The notes beneath the pieces are model-generated. The model searched no databases. It saw nothing but the letters and a program-made list of their open reading frames with translations, and was not told the origin of the DNA. Shown in pieces: positions 1 to 12,080 of a DNA stretch of 64,000 bases (positions within the stretch are counted from its first letter, which is position 1; each line of letters begins with the position of its first letter). Both the position numbers and the translations under genes were made by a program. This DNA is from Acanthaster planci. Its lineage: Eukaryota > Echinodermata > Asteroidea > Valvatida > Acanthasteridae. The stretch covers positions 441,726-505,725 of the forward strand of contig NW_019091632.1 in assembly GCF_001949145.1 (NCBI RefSeq). Reading direction: 5' to 3'.

Positions 1-1943
1 TGATCGATTCGAATATTTGAAAATTAATTTTCAAATGTGCATATTCAAATGGAAAAATCATGAAAAGGGACAATTTTTTTTGTTTTATATGAGAAAAATT
101 GCACTGTGAAGGCTTGTTCTAAGCAGATTCAAATGAAAAGCGACAGAAACCTTACAAAAAATTTAAAAAGTACATTATTCATTGAAAACTTTAAAAGGAA
201 TATACATTTTCAACAGGAAACAAAGTATTATTTGTCTCCTAAATCTCCCTAAATCGTGGCTGGAGATACTCGTAGACGTGAGAAGCTATTATAGTGATCA
301 CAATGTACAACTGTGTGCATTATTGCAACTGATTTTGTACCCAAGTGCAGTTACTCGATTGTTGCACAGGTATTTGACGTGTTCTTCCACTGCCTGTACG
401 TTTCCAATTTCCTACAGGTTATGACAGGTAATTGGACCTCGTTGACAATGCTCTCAATCTTAATCACCAGCCAGGGCAATCAATTCACATGACCCAACTG
501 TGCTGCCCATTATTGTTGTCTGACATGCGCAGCTTCTGTCAAGGCTTTGTGATGATGCAAGTGGTTAGATTTTTTGTTCATCATCTACAAGTAGATAGTC
601 TTTTTTCACTCCGTGCAAAATAGGCCAGCCTAGAAGAGGATCTTATGAAAGCATTTCATCTTTTTCTCCTAAAAAGCATCTTGCCAGGTTAAGATAGCAA
701 TTTAAAGAATTCCTTCGAGAAAAAGATGTGAGCCTTCATTGGCTGGAAGTGGCAGCAGTTTTCCAATGATAGAACTGTCAATGTGATATGACAAATCTGT
801 CAGCTGATGGCAACTTGAAAAGAAACCTACTCTCACAGCTCATAAATTATCACCCTTGAGCAAATCAGTTAAATATACTGGTAAATTTGGCTGTCCAGGC
901 TATCAGGAAACCTGAATTTTAGAATCTAGCCCTTGACAAATCAAATCCAGGGATGAACAAATATTGTTACTCTGATATGATTACAACAGCTGCAAGGACA
1001 TTAAATTTGCAAAGGTAACATACTGCAGTTGACATTCAAGTCAAATTTGACTATTTAACCAACATTAATGTGTGGAGTCAGTACTTTGTAATTGTGCATT
1101 ACTTGTGTGTGCTCACAAAAACTGTACAATTAATTTGCCAAGGGAGGGCAGCATGCACAAGAACTACAGTTACATGCACGAATATTTACATAAAGGAAGA
1201 AAAACAATAAAACCACATTAAAAGGAAAAATCAAGGTGGAAATCTCATGGGCTTGTCATGGAAAATGTTTTTAAACATCTGTTTAATAGACACAAAATGT
1301 ACTTATTCCTCTTCTGAAGTTGATACCGGTATTTTGTTACATAAACCCTTTAGCTCTATCACAAATATTAGAAAATGTAACAAATGGAAACTGAAAAATA
1401 TGAGTAGAGTGCCTTTTGAAGCACCAACATATATTGCGTCAAATAAGTATTATTCAAAGACATAAGACAGAAAAAAAAACATGCCAAATTTATTTGAAAA
1501 TACAAAAAAATCATTAAAAAACACACAAATTTAATGATAAGAGTTGCGCATTCAGAGTTAAAACAGGAAAGTTGGAAAGATCATGGGTGGTCACTGGTTG
1601 TAGGTACCAGTACCAAACGTAATAGTTTTTCAAGTTGAACAATAACTGGAACCATCTAAAAAGCACGATTCTTGATGCACGATTGGGATTACAGCATTAT
1701 AAAACATGTGCACATACACATGTACATTCAGGAAAGTGCAACCTCAGCAGCAATTTTCTTTACAATTGGGACTGAGGTCTTTTTATTCGGTACAAGTTTG
1801 CCACAGCATGTAGATTTGATTACTGCTGAACGTTGGTACTAGTACAGTGCATGCTTCAAGGTTCTGGGCAGAAATACAGAGGGTGTTCAAGTAATTAATT
1901 GAAACTTTAAAAACTTTTCAAAGCTCTGACCCAAGAAACTCAC
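1..1943. other. Non-coding, AT-rich; no gene seen
   Basis: Short open frames at 182-424, 432-623 and 1247-1465 have no recognisable composition or motif and lack flanking splice signals. If the candidate exon ending at 1944 is real, this is its first intron. Nothing else is supported here. Confidence 0.5.
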
Positions 1944-2143
1944 CTGAGGAATTTCACCTTCTTCATGGCACTTTTTGGGGGTGCTTTGGTATCACACTTG
2001 GTACAATCGGCCATGCTTCTTGAGGCTTGACTTGCCCAGCTACAAACCAGCTTGGACGACGGTGACAGCGTTGTCGAAATCTGGCCAGCGATGCCAACAG
2101 TCAGCCGGTAGCAAGCAGGTAGCCTTGCCGACAGTCTGAGCAT
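1944..2143 (-). CDS. Candidate first coding exon, possible mitochondrial presequence; gene continues leftward
   Basis: An open frame starts at ATG 2143 (or upstream at 2215) and reads to a strong donor, CTCAG|gtgagt, at 1944/1943. The first 43 codons (MLRLSARLPACYRL...) are rich in Arg, Ser, Leu and Ala with no acidic residue, like a mitochondrial targeting sequence. After an internal MADCTKCDTKAPPK the stretch is Lys-rich and ends in KKVKFLR. The local GC content is higher than the flanks, as expected near a promoter. The protein is not recognised. No second exon was found in the remaining 1.9 kb to the left, so the rest may lie outside the window. It could also be a non-coding first exon that is open by chance. 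Confidence 0.4.
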
Positions 2144-3246
2144 GCGGAGAAACAAGGTGGCCGTGCGGGAGAACAGGTTGTTGGTTGCTCCCAGCTTGCT
2201 CCACTCACGCGTCACGAAGCAATCGAGATCTGCAGAATCTAATAAGAAGAGCCGGTGCTGTCAGCGACACTCATCAAATCCGTCGCTATATGCCTGCCGC
2301 TTGCATGGGTGAAATTGCATTACATGCTGTTTGGCTATTGTTATGCAAATGAAGGACGATTACTTTTTGTACGCTCCTTATCTGCCAAACGGACTTGACC
2401 ATTTGAAGTATGGACCTGGATGGGTTTAATACATGTAAAGGCTTATGCAGACAGAACAGAAATTTAAAGGGGATGAGCCATGTCGGGTTAAATTGACGTT
2501 ATGGGATAGTTTTCAACTGTCTTATAAACAATAAGCTAGATTAACCTCTCTTTTATGTCATTAAATCAGCAAAAATTGGCATTTTCTGTGTGCTTTTTTC
2601 AGTCTCCGCCTGGGCTCTTTACAAAAATTTATCGAAATTGGTCAATGAGGGCAGCAGACAAATTTTGGCAAAAATGTGACATCAAAGGACGGACTCGACT
2701 TTCCAGACCAGAATGCAAAATTCTGGCAAGAAAGTTGACCGGTCAAAGCAAGTGACTCACAGTGCAAGGTGAAAAAAATTGTTGGAATGGAACACTAACA
2801 CTAGCCAAATAGGCTTGCCTATAACCATGGATAAAAAACTACCACCCCAAGTCACTGAAACACACAACAAAACAGCCAAACTGGAAAAACAGATAAAAGA
2901 CAAGGAAGGCGACCTAGCTTTCCCAGTAGGCAGTAGGCCCTTAAGACAAATCCCAACTAAACGCAAACCCGTTTCGCATCACCTGATTTGGCCGGTGTCA
3001 ACGATAATACGTACATGTTTGACTTTCAAAAAGGATTTATCAAACAAACATCAGCGAACCCAGCTATCGAATAGCCAATGGTAGGACAATTATGCCTTTT
3101 TAGAAAGACAAATTTCTATAATGGTGCAGGAAAAAATCATTACCAGTCAGTGTTTCTCAAAGGTTGGCTTTGCGCCGCAGACCACGGAGCTTGCCATCCT
3201 TCCATCGTTGGATATAGTTGTTCGCGGTACCCACCGTTACATCTTA

Positions 3247-3425
3247 CTTGAACCAGCCAGCCGACACCGGCAAGGTCGGTGGTCGAGTGGTTTAGCCATT
3301 TGCGGGAGGTTATGGGTTCGAGTCCCACCCGAGTATACACTTGTGGGTTTTCTCACAAGCCTTCGGGGCAAACCCTGAGTATACAGTGTTGTAATACACG
3401 TTAGGCATGACAAAAATCCAAAATT
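3247..3425 (+). mobile_element. tRNA-derived SINE, copy A
   Basis: The element starts with CCAGCCAGCCGACACCGGC. It has an A-box-like GGTCGAGTGGTTTAG (3282-3296) and a B box GGTTCGAGTCCC (3316-3327), spaced as in a tRNA. A hairpin (CTTGTGGG/TCTCACAAG) follows, then a tail GAGTATACAGTG...ACGTTAGG. The same head and tail recur at 16485-16720 and the tail at 39308-39445. It is a retroposon copied by another element's reverse transcriptase, which is family knowledge. It is not a functional tRNA: the anticodon and acceptor stems do not form properly and the tail is unrelated. Confidence 0.8.
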
Positions 3426-3672
3426 AGTCAGTGATTTGTTGTCGAACCTCAGGGTCACCGCCATGCCTGTGGCCAACAGCCTCGAGTTGCAAAATCTCTT
3501 CCTGAGTGTATTCTGGTTTGAACTGACAATGCAATATTTCTTGTGTCTCATCAACTCCTTCAATGTCGCTTTGTTTGTCAAATGAATAAGACGAGCAAGA
3601 CAACTGATTGCTGTCATGATCGGAAAAAACATCAACGCTGGAAATATCGCCGTTTGACATGATGGCACACAC
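3424..3672 (-). CDS. Short acidic open frame, possible exon of a transposon-associated gene
   Basis: The 82-codon frame starts at ATG 3672 (or 3660). It is rich in Ser, Asp, Glu and Gln, and holds CQFKPEYTQEEILQLE. That resembles the Y-x-F-E-P-x-Y-x-x-E-E pattern I associate with the N-terminus of many repeated invertebrate proteins carrying P2X7-like or YqaJ-like domains; this is recall, not a search. A possible donor (GGCG|gtgacc) lies near 3461, so an exon could stop before the frame's stop codon. A tRNA-derived SINE abuts the 3' side. A stem GTCGCC/GGCGAC sits just upstream at about 3725-3743. It may be a single first exon, a relic, or chance. Confidence 0.3.
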   Translation of the reverse strand: MCAIMSNGDISSVDVFSDHDSNQLSCSSYSFDKQSDIEGVDETQEILHCQFKPEYTQEEILQLEAVGHRHGGDPEVRQQITD

Positions 3673-4179
3673 TTACACTACTGCATTACGTACATGTCAA
3701 CGTGTCATTGCGTAACAGTAAACAGTCGCCAGATAACGGCGACGTCACGGTTCTTGGGAATTTCTTCAGACAACTTTTGGTACCTGACGGCTGTTGTTTA
3801 GCTTTTGCTCCCAGAAGGGAGTGAAATAGAACAAGTGGTTACACAACTCAGTATCACCATACAAGTATATAATGTATTTGTACTTGTATGCATGTACCAG
3901 TGCACGTAGGTACCGGTACCATAAGTACTGAGATATCCATAAGTACTGAGATATCCAGTTTTCTCCAGATGTTACAAAACCAGTGCAGCCCTTCAGTGGA
4001 CAAATGTACAGTATCAGTCTCAGACATTTTCTGACCATTTATCAGCACCTTACTTACATTTGTTCTACACAAGAATGGATACAGTACATGTGATATTTCC
4101 TAGAGTAGCAATAGTGCAAATCATATGCCACTCATACAAGCACGAACACTATGTTCTGTTAAGGTAAATGTGTTATGAG

Positions 4180-4490
4180 TTTGATCTACCGGTAACTTTG
4201 ACCCTTCTGACTTTCTAATCAGACCAAGTCCGATAAAAAATAAGAGTATCTACAAAATATGCACAAAATGTAATAAATATAAGTTTGAACATCTCCCAAT
4301 TTTCATACAGCAATTATTCCCAGATTGTCTTATCACTCACATATTGTGGAACGTCCTCACACACCTGCTAATAAATGTACACACCGAACATGTACACGTT
4401 TTTCACACAATGTAATCTACATTGGCAGAAGTTTTTCCACTTCAAGGAACATGTAGAAAAGGGACATGTTCTACAATGCACATATTTCCT
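4180..4490 (+). repeat. Diverged direct repeat, copy 1
   Basis: It shares order and wording with 6105-6395: TCTAATCAG...CCAAGTC, AATGTAATAAAT, a run around ACATATTGTGGAAC, GTACACGTTTTT, ACAATGTAAT and a final TTCTACAAT. Identity is moderate, with indels. The unit is unidentified; it may be an old transposon or a local duplication. Confidence 0.6.
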
Positions 4491-5342
4491 AGATTCACGA
4501 CCAACCTTGCCACAGTAACTAGGGGCAACTGAAGTCATTAGCGAGAGAGAGCTCCAGCCAAAAGGGGAAGGGGGGGGAATAGAAGTGGTGAACATTACTG
4601 GGGAGGCCCTTCACTTAGATTCCACATGCCATGCCAGTCTAATGAAATCTGAACGTAGACGGCCCGAGGAGTGACTCTGATAAGCTTAAAACAGATCACA
4701 GAGAGGGGCACCGCCAGGGGAATTCCACTGTGGGCGTTCTCCTCTACACAATGTGCTACGATGTAAACTCTTTTCCTGACATTTTTTTCACCCCATCAAA
4801 TGTATTTTCCTATGAAACAAAACTGGAAACAAAAATTGCTTCATGAAATGTCCTGAGAGGGTCTGTACCATAACTGAAATGAGTATCTTTTAGTAAATGG
4901 GACAACATTTCGATTTACAGACAACATATTAAGCTATTTCTCATGGGAAAAGTAATGCTGTTGCAGGCTTATTCTTCATTAAACTTATGGATAAATAGAA
5001 ATTTGAAAATCAATCAAATAAAATGTTGTGAAAAATAACCGGCAGTGTATATTTAGTTGTCGCCAGCTGAATTTAACTCAACCGTATGTTGCTGGCTACA
5101 TACACATGTACATTGTACAGACAGTGTCCTCTTTGACACAAATGAGCCTACAGAATACTGAAGTGAGACGTTACTTTAGGAAGTGTGGTGCAAACGAAGA
5201 CAACATACGCATGTTGTACGCCTATGTGTTGGCACAAGCACCGGTTCCTTCACTTTTACACAAACAACTGTGCACATGAGGTATTGACTTCAGTACTATA
5301 TAATGATTATTAAATTACCCCCAGATTTCAAGCAGGATGTAT

Positions 5343-5412
5343 TGTCTAGTGGGTAGCGCATATATTTTGAGAGCTCACATAAAATCCCTGCTAGGTTTAA
5401 TTCCCAGGTACA
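5343..5412 (+). mobile_element. Degenerate tRNA-like (SINE head) segment
   Basis: TCTAGTGGGTAGCGCA (5345-5360) resembles an A box and GGTTTAATTCCCAGG (5394-5408) a B box, at tRNA-like spacing. The stems are decayed. No poly-A or family tail could be recognised. It is probably an old SINE head of a different subfamily from the 3.2-kb element. Confidence 0.4.
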
Positions 5413-6104
5413 TGTATTGACTTCTTTTGGTCCAAAAAATTAAAAATTAAATTTTTGTTATTTTCAAATTGACTCCAACATTTAATTACAGAATATTACA
5501 TTTTCTGTTTGTGATTCATGGCTCTGAAAGATTTTTTTGAGGGAAAAGTCAGAAATTGAAAATCTTGGTCTGATTACCACCTCATGAGTATGAAGGCACA
5601 ACAGCTATGGTGGCAAAGAACCACATTAAGATTAGCCACCTTTAGAATTTCTAGGTAAAAAAAAAAGTTACTGCAGATGCGTCTGGCTCAGCATCGTTTA
5701 ATTAAATTTAGCCAAATTTAAATATCCACATTCAAAAAATTTATTGCAAGTATGCTGGCATGGTATGGTACGTGCACATGTAACTACTACACTCAAATAA
5801 TCTGATCTGTGATTTCTGAATAAGAAAGTTACCATCCAGGAACTCAAGGGAGAATGATTAAAAAACTCTAAGGGCTGCTCGAATCCCTGAAATACTGATT
5901 GATACATCAACAATGCAGTAATGCTTTGGTCATGTTTCTCCTAAATCCAGTGAGTTGTTAATAAGGAAGTAAAAGTGTGACAAGAGGATTTAAACCCATA
6001 CATTTAAAACAAGCTGGGGACCTGGGGATGACAATGGACTCAGCCAGAAGCAACGTCCATTATCGGTACTGGGCCCTTGGTTTGTACATACGGTGACCTT
6101 GGTG

Positions 6105-6395
6105 AGAACTTGCAGTACTAACTTTTAGCCTTCAGACTCTCTAATCAGCCCAAGTCTGATCAAAAATAATATGTACAGGAATGCAACGTAATAAATTTAG
6201 CTTTAAACAAATTTCATATCGCGATTATTCACAGATAGTCCAATCACTGACATCTTGTGGAACATCTGATCATGCCTACACACTGAATTTGTACACGTTT
6301 TTGTACATGGTTTCATACAATGTAATTTCAGTGGTAGAAGTTCTCCGCTTCATAGGAGTAACGGGACACTTTCTACAATACATAAATGTCTAAAG
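6105..6395 (+). repeat. Diverged direct repeat, copy 2
   Basis: This is the partner of 4180-4490 in the same orientation, about 1.9 kb downstream, with the same chain of short matches (CTCTAATCAGCCCAAGTCTG, AACGTAATAAAT, CATCTTGTGGAAC, GTACACGTTTTT, ACAATGTAAT, TTTCTACAAT). Confidence 0.6.
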
Positions 6396-9300
6396 TCTGC
6401 CATGCTACTACATGTTCATTTGTTGGAGTGTGGCAGACAACAAACCCCACAGGTCTGGGTGTACTCCTTCCCCTATCCAAAGATAGAGCCAACAAAAATT
6501 TGTTTGAGAAAAGGATGCGAATGAGGTGAATTTTTTGGTTTTAAATGCCCTTCTTCCAATAAAAAAAGCAGAAAGTCCCAAAATGCAATGTCACCCCTCA
6601 GGCTCAGAGGGGCCACAGGCGACTAGGCTCTGGCCTTGACAGCAACTTGAACTAATGTCCGTGGTAGTCACAGCCTCACAGGCGTTAGTTGGTTTTAGCC
6701 AACAAAACATTTGGCTCTGGACCCGTCATTCATCAGACTCATGCTTGAGCACTGGGTTTCAAGTTTCAAGCGATGTCCAGATATGGAACCCTAACCACCA
6801 TCCCTCCCCCCTCCCAGCCTCAGGAGGCATCCTGCCAGTCCCACACTCTCTCTGTCTGGTGGTAGGCCAAAATTTTTGGACTGATCAGTCTGATTCTTGC
6901 AGTCGTACATTCGGGAACGAAGGGCATATTTGCTTCTTTGCTGTTTGTTAAAGTCCAGAGTGACGGAACACCGACCGCGAGAATCCGACGCCGAATACTG
7001 TATACTGGGCCTAACTTTAATAATTGCTTGCCCTGCCTAGTGCAGAAAAAAAGTACACAATTTTGGCCTACTCACTGTTCAACAAGATTCAGTGACCACT
7101 GGTAATATCACGTCGGGGTTTAAAAGGTAAAAAAAAATGTCGTTCATGCATAAGTTTACGAAATAAGCCATTATTCACCAAAGTATTGCTTAAGTTTAAA
7201 GATTAGGCCTAGTACTCACCTGCTTACCGCACCGCGCAGCAGCAGATATGACAGAAGCAGACGAACTGTCACGTTCAGTCTGGTCCCAACCTTTAGTCAC
7301 TCATTCGCCTCACTCCCTTTGACAGATCTACAGTATTTATATAACGAGCAAGGTACCACGCAGGAAAACGAAGCGCGTACGGTAGAAAAGCGCCGCCTGG
7401 AGACATTCACCAGCAAGGTGGCAGCTTCTTTCATCCCCGGGGCCGGGTGCACCACTAGAAATAAATTCCCATAGACAGCAGTGAAAAATCCCCATACTTC
7501 ACAAATATTTTGAAAATACTCACAACTCTCACAGGTGTTCAAGCTGCACAGAAAAATGATGTTCCACATGTCCTCTTTCATTTTCCTTTCAATTTTCGGT
7601 GGGTTGACCAAAGAATATTTGAGAAAGCAGACCACCCCTAAAATGCAGAAAATGTCCCTGTCCAGAAAAGTAGCCATTTGGAAAAACCATCCCTCGGCAA
7701 AATGGCTCAAATAGTGCCACTTTCAAACCCAATTGCATCCAAATTGCTCAGAATCGGAAGCCTCGAGTCCGGGCCAGAGGTTCAATCTCATATTTCCTCA
7801 ATCCCTCAGTTCCATGGCCCTCAGGACCCTCTAATGTAGAATATTTTACTTTTATTAATGAGCTTGGCGGACATATTTCTGGCCTAAATACGAGGGTGCA
7901 CCCCGGCCCCCTGCGCCGCCCGTTCGGGCGCCAGGAGAGGGTTGGTTAGGCCTACACTGATGCCTTTGATTCGCACTATGATTGGCTACTGTGTGCACGA
8001 CCTCCGAGTGCGAGGTTATGACTTCCTGTTAGCGAGGTGTTATTTAAAATGGCAATGCTTAAGGGAACCAGGAAATAGAAATATTTGTATAAATTTTACT
8101 AAAACCCTTGAAATTGCATCTTTGGGTTTCAATTAAGCTGATTTTAAATTTTTGTTTGCAATTTTAACCATATTTTGATGCTTTTTTGGTTTTCATGCTA
8201 ATGCTATTTGCATATTCACGAGCAGAATTATGGTGTCATCCAAGGCGCTGAATCTCAATGTTACACTCATTTGTGCACAAATTTGGGATTCACAATTTGA
8301 ACATGAAAACATGCAACCATGACCTGAACCACGTCTTCCCGGATTTACATCAAAGCAAAAGTGCCCTCACTTTTCCAGAAATGTTTGGTCAATTTCTAAT
8401 GTTTGAAAAAGTGCACCGTTCAGTTCACGTAACTCAAAAAGATGTCAAACAGTCTTCATACACAGAAGAAGAGTACAGTGATACACAAAAAGTGATTCTA
8501 AGAAAAATTAATTTCCTTGTTCCGTTAATGAGTGTCGGCTTATACGATAAAAACATGGCCTTGGATCAATCATGGTGATTTATCTTCTTTTTAAGTATCA
8601 CTGATCACGTGTCTTTTGGGCGATACATTTCAAATCATTGGTTATCCTGATCAATTTTGGATGAACTAATAAAGTGCAGTGAAAACGTTTTCAGCAATGA
8701 GGAAAAAAGACAATATCGAACTGAAAACGCAGCACTGAGCGACCTCGCGCGCCTGACAGAAATTTACCCACAATGCTCTGCGCTGTGGCCCTGTGTGACT
8801 TATTTCCCTCACTAAAATTTTCCCAAGGCCATCAGCCTAAACAGGGAGCTGGGCGACGAGCAAAGGTGGCAGCTCTCATTGGAAACAGATAACGAAAGGT
8901 CTGTTACAACATTCCTTCCTCCAAGATTACACTAACCAAGAAGACTTCTTTACAAGGGATCGCCCAAACTTCTTCGGGCCCTCACTCCCCGCGGTTCCCT
9001 GTATGCGAAATAGACGCTAATTTTTTTGGTGGTGTTTTTCTTTTTTATATAAGGAATTCAGAAATACTTTAATACGTTAACCTCTATTTCTACAATTAGT
9101 CCCAATTATAGGACCTAAATTTCCTTTAAAGAAACACACTAAAAAGTGCCTAGGGAGTTTTACTTAATTCCAGAATTTGAAGGTACAGGTGAACGGCAAA
9201 GGAGCAAAACGTTCAAGTTGTTGGAGTTAGCTGAACGCTGTAACTCATGTCTCTAGCTTTGTTTCATATGCCAGCAATCACCGACGAAGGTTCACTTGTC

Positions 9301-10973
9301 GCCCACCCCGGCTCCCAACTTGGCGCTGGACGCTGGATATGCGAAGGGCCGATGGCTTTGCACAGATTTTCAACGAATCAGCAAGGTTGGCTAACACACA
9401 CACATAGCTGCGTGCGCCGAACAGAAATGGGAGATTTTGTAGCCACGTTTTTTTCTACCGGTATCAGGCTTTAAAGTTCAAACCTTGAAGTTGTGTCGCC
9501 CCGACGTGTCAGGCTACTATTCAGCTTGTGAACCATGTCAAATGTCTCGATTTCTGGATACATCCAAGTACAGTATTTGGTCAGACAGGGCGGCACGGGA
9601 GAGACCTGCTTGACTGACTCACGTGCGCTGTAGCTATATATGGCACAGAACCAATGGAGGCTTTGCGTGATAGCCATCCTGCAGGGCAGTTCTTTTAATG
9701 CACGGGCCTAGGGAAACCTCCTTTGTGCATACGCTGTGCCAGGGGAACAAAAGCACTGGCATGCAAAATGGCAGCCACGCATACCCTCTACAGGAAGAAA
9801 TGTTTATCTTGAATTTTGTCCAAAACTAGTCAGGCCTGGAAACCTGGGAGTTGCAGCAGCCTGTCAGGCTGCAGCTGTCCTGCAACCTTCAAACAAGGCC
9901 ATTATAGGTCCAAGAGACTGCAGAAATAATGTTTCTCTTACACTGAAATTTCTACTTTTTTCTCTCCTATTCTCTTCATTACAGTGCCACACTGGGTGAT
10001 CTCACGCATTATTTCCTTGCTGCACCCACGGATTAGGTACTTCTATGTTCGTCGTACGTTGAAAAGAAAAAACCTGCTGACCACAGCCATTCGCAGTTGC
10101 AAAAATTTCATTAGTATAGGCCTACGCAAGTACTTCTATGTTGCGTTCCTTCTCTTTCAAGCGTCGCTGAATTGAATTGGGTGATGATTTCTGAAGAGTG
10201 TGAAGCGGAGCGGACGGAATAGGCCGAGTACAATTTAAAATATATTATTCAGAACAAATTGACTCTTAATTATATAGCTTCTAGGAAGTGCTTTGACTGC
10301 TTTCAACCTTTGTCACACATCTGCCGAGAGGATAAGCCCTAAGCGGTAACCCGGCCGTTCCAATCGCCATAACGTCCACAGTAATCACCGGCACTAAAGC
10401 TGTCTATCGTTTCATCCACTAAATATCTGCTGCTCTCGCCCTATAACTGTCATCGTCTCGTATCTCGGTATAATACTCCAGGCAATTTCTTGTGAAGTTT
10501 CAACTGGATACCTGATTAATCGACGTGGTTTTCCTAGTACATGCAGTAGTAGTAGAACGCATGTCACACGTCATCCTGTGGATATCAACTTAATGGAGGC
10601 TTAATGGATCAACTCAGTGACCAGGTTCGTTGCAGGTATCCGTGAAATTTGTTTGAAATAATTATTGTTTTTGTCTGTTACTAGAACTATATTCTATAGT
10701 TTCCTTTTCCATAATTAGTCATCATTATTTTAGGAGGCGTCATTGCTTCAATGCTCCTTATTTTTCATTTGTATTACAGTTGGTAGCATTACAGTTGGTA
10801 GACCTATTTACCTCTCAACATTCATTACAATATTACTCTTTCTTCCAAAAGCATGCTTTGTCCCAATAGCCTGCACGGTGCACGCACTAGTACGTGTACG
10901 CGCTACAGACATAAATAACCCAGGTTATTTACATGTATGTCTATGGTGGTACACGCATAGTACACGCTGGCAG

Positions 10974-11412
10974 AGTTCGGGCGGCTTCTTCCCGTATGTT
11001 CACGAACAGCTCGATTTGTTGTTTGTCGGTCGGCCGCTCGAACGCCGGGAACAAACAACCGGTTATTACATGTAACATGGCGGCATCCATGTACCTTATT
11101 CGAGAGTTAAGGTTTGGATGGGCTGAATTCTTTTCTATATTCACAGGAACATTCATTTCTGTGTTTCGGAAAATAATTAAGGATAATTTGCAAAACTTCC
11201 CATTGTCTACATGGTCTATGGCTTTGGAAGCCATCTCTCTACTTTTTGCAGCTGCTCAAAAATCAAAATCTCACGAGTTTTTCCGTGTGTTCCTGTAAAA
11301 CCCTGACCAGGAGGTGGTGTGTGATCCTGTTCCGAGAACAGCGTTCTTGAGTCGTGTTCCCGCTGTTCGCGCGAGAACAAGAAACCCGTGTCAAGAACAG
11401 GCCGCCCGAACT
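10974..11412 (+). mobile_element. 439-bp TIR element (MITE-like), copy 1
   Basis: The ends are inverted: AGTTCGGGCGGC at the left and GCCGCCCGAACT at the right. The interior carries several GTTC/GAAC-rich partial palindromes. A second copy of the same length and about 90 percent similar by eye lies in opposite orientation at 49907-50345. Open frames inside (for example 10933-11298) are not shared intact by the two copies, so the element is non-autonomous. No target duplication could be set with certainty. Confidence 0.8.
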
Positions 11413-11437
11413 CGACCGCTAAGTACAATAAGTGGAA

Positions 11438-11494
11438 AGGGCGCCCTCTGTTAATGAGCTCAGCGTTAAAAAAATAAGTAAATAGAGGGCGCCC
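11438..11494. repeat. Small inverted repeat GGGCGCCCTCT
   Basis: GGGCGCCCTCT at 11439-11449 and AGAGGGCGCCC at 11483-11493 are exact complements around a 33-base AT-rich loop. It lies just beyond copy 1 of the 439-bp element. Confidence 0.55.
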
Positions 11495-11790
11495 CATATG
11501 CCTGCGCGGCGCGGCGTACCGTTGATAGGTTCTTCTCTCTGCAATGCAATACAGTCATTGAAAGAAAAGAACTGAAGGAAATTGTTTGACAGAAGATTGG
11601 TTCAGATATCAACTACTAGGCGCCGTAAGAATTTTGCCTTACCCGCTCTCCCTCGGCATAGTCTTTCTTCAGAACTCATTTTTTTGCACATAGCGTTATT
11701 ATGGTATTGTCTTGAAACTGTATTGTATTGTCAGTGGGCCTTACTTCGAGAACTGAAAGTCACTGCTCCATCATACTCCGTACGAGTAAG

Positions 11791-12080
11791 CGGTCACTTC
11801 GGCACCTTGCCAACTCGGCACCTCTCAAACGCAAACTCGGCACCTACACTGACGGAACATACGCAGTATGCGGTAGATAGAGTAAGACTAAGAAGGAGAA
11901 TGAGGTACAGGAACATCGCACTAACCAACCAACCCATTGTTTGGAGATTTTATTTTTATATTAATGGAATCTACACCTCCAAGTCTTTATACAAGAAAAG
12001 TTTCGAAATTGACTGTTTTCTCAAATAGGGGTATGTCTTTTAATTTGAGGTGCCGAGTTGGCAAGGTGCTGAAGTGACCG
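11791..12080. mobile_element. 290-bp element with about 35-bp terminal inverted repeats
   Basis: The left end CGGTCACTTCGGCACCTTGC runs on into CAACTCGGCACCTC. The right end is its near-exact complement, ending GAAGTGACCG, with one mismatch in the first 30 bases. A further CTCGGCACCT occurs inside the left arm. There is no transposase frame, so it is a MITE by structure. The flanks show no clear target duplication. Confidence 0.7.

Noticed and set aside
2757-3084. Open frames of 69 and 101 codons on opposite strands
   Set aside because: No family resemblance, no supported splice sites, and composition follows the A-rich strand.
3282-3330. A true tRNA gene
   Set aside because: A and B boxes are present but acceptor and anticodon stems fail and the 3' part is a SINE tail shared with other copies.
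7297-7710. 137-codon minus-strand frame with several Cys and Phe
   Set aside because: No recognisable domain; no splice or start context that stands out. Left out as probably fortuitous.
10743-11497. Overlapping frames on both strands
   Set aside because: They run through the 439-bp TIR element and are broken in its second copy.
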